64,000 nt of DNA from Halobacillus litoralis (GCF_009856355.1 NZ_WMEW01000008.1:62001-126000); one strand, 5' to 3'. Counted from the stretch's first letter, positions 26,059-33,864 are shown. Notes: generated by a model not told the origin, from the letters alone. Numbers and translations are program-made.

Positions 26059-26062
26059 ACAA

Positions 26063-26545
26063 TTATCGACAGGAAAAACTGGAGATTCTGCGTGTGTCAA
26101 ACCCCGAATAGACCCATCGCTGCTGACCAGGGCGCCAGCGGTAACCTGCTACAGATGTTCTTCCAATGTAGGTTGGATAGAACCAGAACGACCTTCCATT
26201 CACAAGACGGATCCATGTATAACGGTACAAACATCCATAGAGGGACCCCGGGTCAACAGCATACAACTCTGCACCCTGCCCACCGGATGGAGGGGCTGGA
26301 GGGGGTGGTGGCAGCATTCCGCCCGGGCCGCCCGGGCCGCCCGGACCACCGGGTCCTCCTGGTCCCCCGGGTCCGCCAGGCCCGCCTGGACCCCACCCGG
26401 GACCTCCAGGTCCTCCGGGCGGCGGCCCCTGAGGCGGTTGACCACCAGGTCCTCCTGGGGGCGGTCCCTGGGGCGGCTGACCACCGGGCCCGCCTCCAGG
26501 AAATCCGAAGATCTGCCCAAAAGGAAAGCCAAATTGTCGATGCAT
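26063..26545 (-). CDS. Collagen-like Gly/Pro-rich protein with conserved C-terminal domain
   Basis: Protein of 160 residues. After a short Phe/Gly-rich start (MHRQFGFPFGQIFGFPGGG) comes a low-complexity stretch of GGPGG, PQGPPPGG and GPG units at about 20-85, then a Pro run. A compact aromatic C-terminal domain of about 65 residues follows (YAVDPGSLYGCLYRYTWIRL, then FWFYPTYIGRTSVAGYRWRPG). There is no signal peptide. Such proteins occur in spore-formers, possibly as spore-surface or coat material; that is inference. ATG 26545 has GAAAGGAATT upstream. Overlapping open frames on the other strand are low-complexity shadows. Confidence 0.75.
   Translation of the reverse strand: MHRQFGFPFGQIFGFPGGGPGGQPPQGPPPGGPGGQPPQGPPPGGPGGPGWGPGGPGGPGGPGGPGGPGGPGGPGGMLPPPPPAPPSGGQGAELYAVDPGSLYGCLYRYTWIRLVNGRSFWFYPTYIGRTSVAGYRWRPGQQRWVYSGFDTRRISSFSCR
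26310..26490. repeat. GC-rich tandem repeat encoding Gly-Pro units
   Basis: Imperfect tandem units of 9-18 bases, variants of GGNCCNCCNGG read on the plus strand. Prone to slippage and to spurious open frames in all six frames. Confidence 0.8.
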
Positions 26546-26606
26546 AACGATCAATTCCTTTCTCGGAAGTATCCCTATACGATATGCATCCCTTGGGCAG
26601 GTGTGC

Positions 26607-26900
26607 TTACATCGTTAATAGAAAAACGGTCGCAATCGCTCCCAAAACGACAAAGATAATATGTATACCGAGCCAGGCCAGCAGCACAGCAGCAAGCCCT
26701 GCTGCAGCGCCCACCTGCGGAGCATCCGGTTTCACCGTCAGAATGCCGGGGAAAATGAGCGCTCCTAAAGCTGCATAAGGAATGGCGTTCAACCACTGGT
26801 CCACCCAGCGCGGAAAGCGGACAAAATCTACGATGAAAGCAGGCAGAAACCTGGGGACGGCTGTAACGACGGCCATACCGATAATCATCCAGATGATCAT
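26607..26900 (-). CDS. azlD: AzlD-family branched-chain amino acid export subunit
   Basis: Small membrane protein of 97 residues with three to four helices, the partner subunit of AzlC in branched-chain amino acid efflux. The pattern AVVTAVPRFLPAFIVD...LNAIPYAALGALIFPGIL is typical. ATG 26900 overlaps the azlC stop (ATGA). Its Shine-Dalgarno lies within the Glu-rich end of azlC, so the two are translationally coupled. The longer open frame to 27002 overlaps azlC and is not used. Confidence 0.87.
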   Translation of the reverse strand: MIIWMIIGMAVVTAVPRFLPAFIVDFVRFPRWVDQWLNAIPYAALGALIFPGILTVKPDAPQVGAAAGLAAVLLAWLGIHIIFVVLGAIATVFLLTM

Positions 26901-27634
26901 TCCTCTTCCTCCTCCTCTTCTAATAACCAAATCCCACTCAGACCACCGGCAAGAGTTCCTGCAACAATGGCCCATCCTTGGTTCATTCCCACGCTTTGAC
27001 AAAGAGCGTTAATGAGAAGAGCCGTCACAGCGATGATGGCAATCCGCCCATTTCTTTTTACAGAAGGGATTAAAAGACCGATAAACATGGCATATAAAGC
27101 AACGCCCATGCTGTCACTCAGCTTTGCAGGAATAACATCTCCGAGCACACCGCCCATAAAGGACCCCCCTACCCACGACGCATAGGCGGTCAGCATGAGA
27201 GAAGCATAGAAATAAGCCCCATAAGGTTCGGAGGCTTCTTTTTTGTAGAGGGCCGAAACCGTAAACGTTTCATCTGTGAGCCCAAGCGTTAATGGAAGCT
27301 TTGCACGAAGGGCGATGGTTTTCAGCCGATTGACGAAGGAAAGCCCCATCACAAAGTGCCGGAAGTTCAAAACAAATGTGGCCGTAATAATTTCAATGAA
27401 GCCTGTTCCAGCAGCCACCATTCCTACAGCAAGAAACTGGGCGGCTCCAGCAAAAACAAGCACGCTCATCAATGTGAGTTCCAGATTTGACATCCCGGAC
27501 TGCCCGGCCAGTACCCCATACGTCAGGGCCACTGGCAGGTAGCCAAGCATAATGGGAAAGCCGGCCGCGATTCCTTTCTGCACCATGTGCAGCCTTGTAG
27601 AGGAATGAGGCTCATGTAAAGCATGGGTTTCCAT
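26897..27634 (-). CDS. azlC: AzlC-family branched-chain amino acid permease
   Basis: Membrane transporter of 245 residues with about seven helices. The AzlC signature region is GFPIMLGYLPVALTYGVLAG (about 26-45), then FAGAAQFLAVGMVAAG and LNFRHFVMGLSF. It exports branched-chain amino acids with AzlD. ATG 27634 follows AAAGGGGG. The protein ends in seven Glu codons, whose GAGGAGGAGGAAGAGG sequence also provides the ribosome-binding site of azlD. A minus-strand promoter lies at 27662-27690. Confidence 0.9.
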   Translation of the reverse strand: METHALHEPHSSTRLHMVQKGIAAGFPIMLGYLPVALTYGVLAGQSGMSNLELTLMSVLVFAGAAQFLAVGMVAAGTGFIEIITATFVLNFRHFVMGLSFVNRLKTIALRAKLPLTLGLTDETFTVSALYKKEASEPYGAYFYASLMLTAYASWVGGSFMGGVLGDVIPAKLSDSMGVALYAMFIGLLIPSVKRNGRIAIIAVTALLINALCQSVGMNQGWAIVAGTLAGGLSGIWLLEEEEEEE

Positions 27635-27661
27635 AATTAACCCCCTTTCTGAATTTCCATT

Positions 27662-27690
27662 ATTATACCCAATGGATGAGACGGTGGAAA
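27662..27690 (-). promoter_or_regulatory. Predicted promoter of azlCD
   Basis: Minus strand: TTTCCA, 17-base spacer, perfect TATAAT; 28 bases before the azlC start. Confidence 0.6.
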
Positions 27691-27710
27691 GTTTTCTCAA
27701 GGAAAAAAGA

Positions 27711-27739
27711 TTGACATGAAACCGGTGCTCTTATATTAT
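27711..27739 (+). promoter_or_regulatory. Predicted promoter of the T-box/nhaC unit
   Basis: Perfect TTGACA, 17-base spacer, TATTAT. It lies 20 bp from the divergent azlCD promoter. Confidence 0.75.
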
Positions 27740-27745
27740 AAATGC

Positions 27746-27998
27746 AACTTACTTCATTACTGAAAAGCGTTTAAGCAAAGAAGAATAACAAAATTGTATC
27801 AAGTACTCCGCAGTAAAAGGCCGTCAGACAGCCAGCAGAGACCGGATGGAAGGTGAAAATCCGGGTCGGCTTCCTTTGAATTACAGAGTACGGTTCAAAA
27901 GATACAGCCAGCAGAGCGGGTAAAGAAGCGTTTCTTTACCAATAAGGGTGGTACCGCGGAGCGACGCTTCGTCCCTTTCTTCGGGGCGGAGCTTTTTT
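27746..27998 (+). promoter_or_regulatory. T-box leader, probable tyrosine specifier
   Basis: tRNA-sensing transcription attenuator. The T-box core AGGGTGGTACCGCGG is at 27945-27959. Stem I is closed by GTACTC (27802-27807) and GAGTAC (27885-27890), with the specifier loop above it. Its 3' side reads GAATTACA, giving UAC (27881-27883) followed by the conserved purine: tyrosine. Stem III is GGTAAAGAA/TTCTTTACC (27919-27940). The terminator is GCTTCGTCCC/GGGGCGGAGC plus six T (27966-27998). Uncharged tRNA-Tyr would permit read-through into the NhaC gene. A 13-base direct repeat, ACAGCCAGCAGAG, occurs at 27827 and 27904. Confidence 0.93.
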
Positions 27999-28022
27999 GT
28001 ATGGATTAAAGGAGGAGAAAAG

Positions 28023-29423
28023 ATGTTTCATTTACAGCCAAAACACCTGCCATCACTGTCAGAATCCATACTCATGATTGTTCTGACCATTGGAGTGATC
28101 AGCTATTTTATTATATCGCTTCAGACCGTTCCACACATCCCGATCCTTTTAGGCATCCTGCTGATGCTCACGTATGGTCTATTAAAGAAAAAGTCCTTTA
28201 ATGATCTGCAGTACGGGATGATACAGGGAGCACAGACCGGAATGGGAGCGGTGCTCCTGTTCTTCGTCATCGGCATTCTTATATCCAGCTGGATGGCAGC
28301 GGGTACCATCCCTGTCCTTATGGATGCCGGCTTTACGATCGCGGATGGTCCATGGTTCCTGGCGATTATTTTTGCCGTTACCGCTGTGATCGGTGTTGCT
28401 CTCGGCAGCTCTTTTACAACAGCCGCCACTGTCGGTGTTGCCTTCATCGGAGTGGCCGAATCGATGGATGTCTCCCTTGCCATGACAGCAGGAGCTGTCG
28501 TATCCGGTGCATTTTTCGGGGACAAGATGTCGCCGCTCTCCGATACGACAAACCTGGCCTCCACCGTTGTCAAAGTGGACTTGTTTGATCACATTAAAAA
28601 TATGGCGTGGACAACAATTCCTGCCTTCATCATCACGTTTATTCTCTTTATATTTCTTTCTCCGGATCGAAACCCGGATGTTGAACAGCTGGATAACTTC
28701 CAGGCCGGTCTCGCTGCATCAGGTTTGATGCACTGGACCTCGTGGATTCCGGTGATCGTCCTTGTTGCAATGACCATCACCAAGCGTCCAGCTTTTATTT
28801 CTCTGGCCCTCAGCAGTCTGGCCGCTACAATGCTGGCAGGATTCAGAGAGGTCCTGTCCTGGACTGAACTGTGGCAGACTTGGTTCAGCGGATTCCAGGG
28901 CCGTACGGAAGTGGAGGTCGTGAATGAACTGCTGACAAGGGGCGGGATGAACAGTATGCTCTTCACCGTTTCTCTTGTTATTTTAGCGTTGGCCCTCGGT
29001 GGTTTGTTTTTCGTCACCGGCGTGATTCCAGCCATCCTGACCCGTGTCCAGGACTCATTGAAATCTGCAAGATCAGCAACCTTGTCCACGGCTTTTACAG
29101 CAATCGGAATCAACATTGCAATCGGTGAACAGTACCTTTCCATCCTGCTGACAGGAGAGGCCTACCAGGATGTCTATGAAAAAGCCGGACTGGCACGAAA
29201 AAACCTGTCCAGAACTTTGGAAGACGCGGGCACAGTCATCAACCCACTCGTCCCCTGGAGTGTGTGTGGTGTTTTCCTTTCCGGCGTCCTTGGTGTTCCG
29301 GTTCTTGATTATCTGCCGTTTGCATTCTTCTGCCTGTTATCACCACTGCTTACCATCCTATATGGATTGACAGGAAAAACGATAGCCCCGGCAGCTGCAG
29401 AATCTTATCATAAAGCGAACTAA
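28023..29423 (+). CDS. NhaC-family transporter under T-box control (YheL-like, probable tyrosine uptake)
   Basis: Membrane protein of 466 residues with about 12 helices, NhaC-type Na+/H+ antiporter family. The recognisable core is GAVVSGAFFGDKMSPLSDTTNLA (family signature) and the later LEDAGTVINPLVPWSVCG. NhaC relatives behind tyrosine T-boxes in Firmicutes have been predicted to be amino acid (tyrosine) transporters. The leader here reads UAC, so uptake of tyrosine with sodium is more likely than simple antiport. ATG 28023 follows AAAGGAGG; an open frame reaching back to 27948 runs through the T-box terminator and is not coding. Confidence 0.88.
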   Translation: MFHLQPKHLPSLSESILMIVLTIGVISYFIISLQTVPHIPILLGILLMLTYGLLKKKSFNDLQYGMIQGAQTGMGAVLLFFVIGILISSWMAAGTIPVLMDAGFTIADGPWFLAIIFAVTAVIGVALGSSFTTAATVGVAFIGVAESMDVSLAMTAGAVVSGAFFGDKMSPLSDTTNLASTVVKVDLFDHIKNMAWTTIPAFIITFILFIFLSPDRNPDVEQLDNFQAGLAASGLMHWTSWIPVIVLVAMTITKRPAFISLALSSLAATMLAGFREVLSWTELWQTWFSGFQGRTEVEVVNELLTRGGMNSMLFTVSLVILALALGGLFFVTGVIPAILTRVQDSLKSARSATLSTAFTAIGINIAIGEQYLSILLTGEAYQDVYEKAGLARKNLSRTLEDAGTVINPLVPWSVCGVFLSGVLGVPVLDYLPFAFFCLLSPLLTILYGLTGKTIAPAAAESYHKAN

Positions 29424-29426
29424 TCC

Positions 29427-29463
29427 GAAGCGCCTCATTCCTATGAGGCGCTTCCTCTTTTTT
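29427..29463 (+). terminator. Terminator of the nhaC-type gene
   Basis: Perfect stem GAAGCGCCTCA/TGAGGCGCTTC followed by CTCTTTTTT. Confidence 0.9.
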
Positions 29464-29628
29464 CAGGGTCCTCCCCTTCCAAGCTCAATCTTTCTGAACA
29501 AAAAAAGAACTTCAGAAGGATCCGGTGGGCAACGCCGGGCCGCCAGAGGACCTGCACTTTCTGCATTGCATAATCCAAAAGAAAAATCCCCACACTAAGC
29601 AGTAGAAAACCTGAAAGAGGTGACAGGT

Positions 29629-30462
29629 GTGGACCAGGACAAACATGAAGAACAGCAGGACCATCATTTAGATATGGAACATGCAGAAACTGAACAAGTT
29701 CTTGAGGATGTGGCCTTTTACCGTACGCTCATTGTCAATGTCATCTTTATAGGAAAAGAACAGGCGGACGACTGGGTTCTTGTAGACTGTGGAATCAGTC
29801 ATTACAGCCGGCGGATCATAGAAGCGGCGGAAAAGCGGTATGGCTCCCGTCCACCGAAAGCAATCGTTTTGACCCACGGCCATTTCGATCATGTCGGTTC
29901 AGCTAAAAAACTGGCGGACCATTGGAATGTCCCCATCTTTATTCATCCAATGGAAATGGATTATGTAACCAATCAGCGGGATTATCCTGTCGGAGATGCG
30001 ACGGTCGGAGGAGGATTATTCGCCCTGATGTCTCCATTTTTCCCTACACATCAGCCGGACTTGAGCCGTTACATCCATGCCATCCCAAGCGATGGAAAGC
30101 TCCCGTTTCTTCCTGATTGGCAGGTCATTCACACGCCCGGTCACACGCCTGGACATGCAGCTTTATACAGGCCGCGTGACGGCACCCTGCTCGCTGGAGA
30201 CGCCTTCATTACAGTAAAACAGGAATCCAGCATGGCTGTTTTTATCCAGCACCAGCACGTTCATGGACCTCCGGCTTATTTTACTCATAATTGGGAGGAA
30301 GCCGAAAAATCCGTCCAGCAGTTAGCCGCTCTGGGTCCGGTTACAGCCATTACCGGGCACGGGCTCCCTATGTCGGGGGAAACACTGAAACGCCAGCTCA
30401 ACGAACTTGCCTCCAATTTTCGTGAACTTGCTGTTCCTAAACATAAACGGAAGCTTCATTAA
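29629..30462 (+). CDS. Metallo-beta-lactamase-fold hydrolase
   Basis: Binuclear metal hydrolase of 277 residues. The zinc motif THGHFDHVG, the second His in HTPGHTPGH, the Asp in LLAGDAF and the last His in ITGHGLPM are all present, giving a full metal site. A His-rich stretch (EEQQDHHLDMEH) occurs near the N-terminus. GTG 29629 is chosen because AAAGAGG stands 8 bases upstream; GTG 29620 lies within that site. Physiological substrate unknown. Confidence 0.85.
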   Translation: MDQDKHEEQQDHHLDMEHAETEQVLEDVAFYRTLIVNVIFIGKEQADDWVLVDCGISHYSRRIIEAAEKRYGSRPPKAIVLTHGHFDHVGSAKKLADHWNVPIFIHPMEMDYVTNQRDYPVGDATVGGGLFALMSPFFPTHQPDLSRYIHAIPSDGKLPFLPDWQVIHTPGHTPGHAALYRPRDGTLLAGDAFITVKQESSMAVFIQHQHVHGPPAYFTHNWEEAEKSVQQLAALGPVTAITGHGLPMSGETLKRQLNELASNFRELAVPKHKRKLH

Positions 30463-30463
30463 A

Positions 30464-30499
30464 AACGACGAGCCCCTTCCTGCTCGTCGTTCTGTATTT
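30464..30499. terminator. Bidirectional terminator
   Basis: Stem AACGACGAGC with a perfect complement between convergent genes. Confidence 0.85.
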
Positions 30500-31259
30500 A
30501 AAGAACGGTTGTTAACTTTGCCAGGCCTTCCAAGAGCCTCGGGCTCGGGCGGCAGAACAGCGATTCCTCAAGCACATGGATCCGGTCGTTTCTTACGGCC
30601 TTCATTCCCCCCCACCCCGGCCTCTTCCTCAGAAGATCCGGGTTCATTTTTTCTTCCTTTACTCCGACCCATACCATACAGATATGATCAGGATTACGCT
30701 TTTTCACTTCTTCCCAGTCCGTTTGAAAACTGGCCGTATCCTCCTCTGCAAAAATGTTTTCAGCTCCTGCCAGCCGGCTGAGTTCTGTCAGCCAGTTCTT
30801 TCCTCCAGGCGTGAACACAGGCTTCGGCCACCACTCCCAGTACAATGTAGGCTTTTCCTTACGTTGAGAAGCCTGGTTCTCCAAGCGCTTCAATTCCTGT
30901 AAATATTCCTCTGCCTTAACATCTGCTTCCTCCCCCATACCGAGTTCATGGCCGATACGCCTCAGATCCTCCCCGATCTCTGCCAGGCTGTCGGAATCAA
31001 TGATCATATAAGGAAGACCCGCCTTTTCAAGCCCTTCTATATTTTTTTCCATGCCAGGCACAGACAAAGAAGCCAGGACCAAGTCCGGCTCTAATTCTGC
31101 TGTCTTTTGTATATCAATGGATAAATCAGGCCCGAGCTTTGGGAGATCCCTGATTTCCTCAGGATAATCAGAATAATTATCGACACCAACCAACAGTTCC
31201 GTCTGATTCAAATAGGCGACAATTTCAGTATTGCTTGGACATATCGACACGATTCTCAC
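30498..31259 (-). CDS. BtuF-like substrate-binding protein without signal peptide
   Basis: Two-lobed binding protein of 253 residues of the periplasmic-binding family PF01497 (cobalamin/iron-chelate binding), with RIVSICPSNTEIVAYL at the start, KLGPDLSIDIQKTAELEPDLVL and the C-terminal RPGWGGMKAVRNDRIHVL. No signal peptide or lipobox is visible and no permease or ATPase is adjacent. It is probably cytoplasmic, a variant known in Firmicutes. ATG 31259 is the only good start. Ligand unknown. Confidence 0.78.
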   Translation of the reverse strand: MRIVSICPSNTEIVAYLNQTELLVGVDNYSDYPEEIRDLPKLGPDLSIDIQKTAELEPDLVLASLSVPGMEKNIEGLEKAGLPYMIIDSDSLAEIGEDLRRIGHELGMGEEADVKAEEYLQELKRLENQASQRKEKPTLYWEWWPKPVFTPGGKNWLTELSRLAGAENIFAEEDTASFQTDWEEVKKRNPDHICMVWVGVKEEKMNPDLLRKRPGWGGMKAVRNDRIHVLEESLFCRPSPRLLEGLAKLTTVL

Positions 31260-31354
31260 TTTTCCACCCCTTTTAACAGAATTGTCTGATGTTTCATTTT
31301 CTTTTATTATAGCTTATATTTAATGTATGGAAAAAGAAAGAAAGGGATGAGCCC

Positions 31355-32182
31355 ATGACCACGACACTGCTTGATTCAACAAACGGAATAGTAGAATTTA
31401 CATATATCGGAGAAGGTCCTCCTGTGCTGCTGCTGAAGGGTGGACATTGCAGCAGAGATACAGATCTTTCCCACAGCAGTCTCGTTTATGAAGGATTTTC
31501 ACTGCTGACCATTTCACGACCCGGCTATGACTACACAGAACCCTCGACAGGACGTACACCGGACGAATTCGCGGATACCATCGTGGAAGTTCTCGATTAT
31601 TTAAGCCTGGATCGTGTGCATGTCATAGCTGTATCTGCAGCAGGTCCAAGCGGAATCGCTCTAGCTTCCAAATATCCGGAGCGTGTGGACCGGCTCGTTC
31701 TCGAAGCAGCCCTGACAGGGTCGTGGGACAGGAAATCCCGTAAGAAGGCGATGATGCTGTTCGGTCCTGCAGAAAAAATGGTCACAGGGAGCCTCAAGTT
31801 TATGCTTAAGCTTTTCCCTGATCTTGTTATGAAGCAGCTTCTTGCTGATATGACTACGGAAGACGTAGAGGATTACCTGGACAATTTATCGGCCAACGAC
31901 CGGCGGTTCATCTACGATATGCTCTCCACGTCCCAGCCTGGCAGAGGCTTTATCCTGGACCTGGACCATGATGTAAAGAATCTTCATGAACTGAACGTAC
32001 CCGTCCTCGGTATGTATTCCCAAAAAGACCGCAGCGTCCCTTATACAAACGCCCTGCTGCTGAAATCCACTGTACCTGATTGTGAAATCTACGAAGTCAA
32101 TGCCGACAGCCACTTAATCTGGATTGGAAAAGATGCTCATGATGTTTGGAACAAACGGCTGGAATTTCTAAAACAATCCTAA
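31355..32182 (+). CDS. Alpha/beta-hydrolase fold protein
   Basis: Serine hydrolase of 275 residues with a complete predicted triad. Ser94 lies in the nucleophile elbow AVSAAG, Asp225 in YSQKDRSVPY and His253 in ADSHLIW. The elbow starts with Ala rather than Gly, as in some carboxylesterases. The cap region is about 125-200. ATG 31355 follows AAGGGATGAG. It is followed after 19 bases by the next gene, so they may be co-transcribed. Substrate unknown. Confidence 0.83.
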   Translation: MTTTLLDSTNGIVEFTYIGEGPPVLLLKGGHCSRDTDLSHSSLVYEGFSLLTISRPGYDYTEPSTGRTPDEFADTIVEVLDYLSLDRVHVIAVSAAGPSGIALASKYPERVDRLVLEAALTGSWDRKSRKKAMMLFGPAEKMVTGSLKFMLKLFPDLVMKQLLADMTTEDVEDYLDNLSANDRRFIYDMLSTSQPGRGFILDLDHDVKNLHELNVPVLGMYSQKDRSVPYTNALLLKSTVPDCEIYEVNADSHLIWIGKDAHDVWNKRLEFLKQS

Positions 32183-32201
32183 AACATTCGGAGGGATCAC
32201 C

Positions 32202-33053
32202 ATGGATGATGTAAGGTGCACGCAAATGCTGGATCGTTTCTTAACGTTTTATGACCAGGCTTATCATGAACCTCCCCATAAACGGCATGAACTATGGATG
32301 GAATATTATGATTTCCCCCATACGCCACCTGGTTACCAGCAGGGACAGCTGGCAAAGGAAATGGTGGAGTATGCCTGGACCAAGTACCATCACGTCTACG
32401 ATAAAATCCAATATTTCGATATCAGTCCACTCGAACTGAATGAGTACGTGGATCATATTAAGCAGATTCTCCACAGTACCACCTACGTGGATGTAAACGT
32501 TCTCTTTTTCGTCGGAACATTTGAAACGGACCCTTTCGTCATCCAGGAGAAACATCAATATATTCTCTGCTTCCCTGTCGAGCTCCCCGGAGGTCAGACA
32601 CGTTTGATCCAGGAACTTGCAAGAGTCGTTCACTGCCGCCAGTCCGGACTCGCCCCCAGCCATACCCGTACACTTGGACAGCTGATCTTCCAGGAGGGGC
32701 TTGCCATTCACACCACGCTGGAAGTACTCGAAGAAAGCGGAATGCCTGACCCTTATTTCAGCTGGGATGAAGAGAGCTGCAGCCGCGAACCCAACCGGGT
32801 CATGATGAATATCCAGCCTCATCTGCACCGCACGGATTACGAAGCGCTCTACTCCTTTACAAAAGGAACAGGAGCCTCCGGTTTTGAAAAAGAGGCCAAT
32901 TACACCGGATGGCTTGTCATCCAGCATCTTCTCGAACAAGGCAAGCCATTGTACGAACTGGCCCGCATAGCTCCTGATGAAGTCGATACCCTTGTGGAGC
33001 GGGCCCTGCTGTCATTAATGAATCAGGCGTATATGACGCAGCCTCAGGAGTAA
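32202..33053 (+). CDS. Putative degenerate gluzincin-type protein (DUF2268-like)
   Basis: Protein of 283 residues, soluble. I do not recognise it with certainty. The region LIQELARVVHCRQSG (134-148) and the later LIFQEGLAIH (161-170) resemble the HExxH helix and the downstream Glu helix of DUF2268-type zinc proteases. Here the expected His residues are Gln137 and Arg141, so zinc binding is unlikely. ATG 32202 follows GGAGGGATC. Downstream of the hydrolase by 19 bases, probably one operon. Confidence 0.6.
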   Translation: MDDVRCTQMLDRFLTFYDQAYHEPPHKRHELWMEYYDFPHTPPGYQQGQLAKEMVEYAWTKYHHVYDKIQYFDISPLELNEYVDHIKQILHSTTYVDVNVLFFVGTFETDPFVIQEKHQYILCFPVELPGGQTRLIQELARVVHCRQSGLAPSHTRTLGQLIFQEGLAIHTTLEVLEESGMPDPYFSWDEESCSREPNRVMMNIQPHLHRTDYEALYSFTKGTGASGFEKEANYTGWLVIQHLLEQGKPLYELARIAPDEVDTLVERALLSLMNQAYMTQPQE

Positions 33054-33077
33054 AAAGGAACTTTTTTGTAATAGGGC

Positions 33078-33106
33078 TTTCATTCCTTTTGCCCATCTGT
33101 TATACT
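33078..33106 (+). promoter_or_regulatory. Predicted promoter of the cold-shock gene
   Basis: TTTCAT, 17-base spacer, TATACT. This gives a 5' leader of about 125 bases, typical for cold-shock genes. Confidence 0.55.
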
Positions 33107-33207
33107 ATGGTTAATTATTCGTTGTTCGATCAGAGTGTCATGCAAGAGAAGATGTTTCGCAAGATGTCGTCTTGATGGACTTGAATGAGCAAGAATAGTA
33201 ATACAAT

Positions 33208-33230
33208 GTGGAGTTTCTCCACGCAGGAGG
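33208..33230 (+). promoter_or_regulatory. Hairpin beside the csp ribosome-binding site
   Basis: GTGGAG-TTT-CTCCAC stem (33208-33222), with AGGAGG at 33225-33230 only two bases later and the ATG nine bases after that. Confidence 0.5.
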
Positions 33231-33239
33231 TTTTTGTAC

Positions 33240-33437
33240 ATGGTCGAAGGTACAGTAAAATGGTTTAACGCAGAAAAAGGTTTCGGTTTCATTGAAGTAG
33301 AAGGTCAAGACGACGTCTTCGTACACTTCTCCGCTATTCAAGAAGAAGGTTTCAAAACTCTTGAAGAAGGTCAAGTTGTAACTTTCGAAATTGAAGAAGG
33401 TCAGCGTGGACCACAAGCAGCTAACGTTCAAAAATAA
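33240..33437 (+). CDS. Cold-shock protein, CspA/CspB family
   Basis: Single-stranded nucleic-acid-binding OB-fold protein of 65 residues. RNP1 (KGFGFIEV) and RNP2 (VFVHFSAI) are intact, and the start [17 protein letters not shown] is typical. It acts as an RNA chaperone at low temperature and in general growth. ATG 33240 has AGGAGG nine bases upstream; a frame from 33234 is less good. Own promoter, long leader and terminator. Which csp paralogue it is cannot be decided here. Confidence 0.95.
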   Translation: MVEGTVKWFNAEKGFGFIEVEGQDDVFVHFSAIQEEGFKTLEEGQVVTFEIEEGQRGPQAANVQK

Positions 33438-33445
33438 GAACGTAT

Positions 33446-33476
33446 AAAAAACTCCCCTTTCGAGGGGAGTTTTTTT
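33446..33476 (+). terminator. Terminator of the csp gene
   Basis: Stem AAAAAACTCCCC/GGGGAGTTTTTT, 6-base loop, long T-run. Confidence 0.9.
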
Positions 33477-33546
33477 ATGTCCGCTTTTCAACACAGAAAA
33501 GAACAGCTCATGGCTGTTCTCCGTCTGTAGAAAAAGTTCGTCCCAT

Positions 33547-33860
33547 CCAGTTAGAGTTGTCCGCATGTCGTGTGAAGGGGCACGTTCCGCTTATCGTCGG
33601 ATGATTGCCGCAGGCGTCACCACCGAACGCTCTTCGTGCCGATGCCTGTGTAAAACCACGTTGAATATTGCCTTCCATCCAGCAATGGGGAGCTGGATGG
33701 AGGAGAGTCTTTTTCGATTTTAAAGAATTCCCAAGGAGCGGTGCCTCCTTCCACTCCTGCGGAAGCTCGGGCGCTCGTCCGCGGAAAGGGAAGAGGCTTA
33801 CGCTCCAGGCGGTAAGAAAAAAAGCTTGTAGAGAAAAAGGGGTTTCTCTACAAGCTTTTT
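33547..33860. repeat. Dispersed intergenic repeat, copy B
   Basis: Fills most of the gene-free 33477-33864. Begins with the module CCAGTTAGAGTTGTCCGCAT shared with 23507 and ends with the hairpin shared with 23618, 14107 and 62477. Between them lie a hairpin CTTCCATCCAGC...GCTGGATGG (33671-33703) and a GC-rich inverted sequence with CCGCGGAAAG (about 33745-33800) like that at 12735. Confidence 0.7.
33819..33860 (-). terminator. Repeat-family hairpin terminator of map
   Basis: Perfect 15-bp arms AAGCTTGTAGAGAAA/TTTCTCTACAAGCTT, then six or seven U on the minus strand; 8 bases past the map stop. Confidence 0.85.
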
Positions 33861-33864
33861 CTAT

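Noticed and set aside
26310-26490. Regular repeats that could suggest a CRISPR array
   Set aside because: Units of 9-18 bases without unique spacers; they encode Gly-Pro in frame.
25853-26659. Long plus-strand open frames (268 and 164 codons) across the GC-rich repeat
   Set aside because: They mirror the low-complexity Gly/Pro repeat of the minus-strand gene, have no ribosome site and give Arg/Pro-rich composition without domains.
27948-28022. N-terminal extension of the NhaC-type protein
   Set aside because: It would translate the T-box antiterminator and terminator; ATG 28023 has a strong ribosome site.
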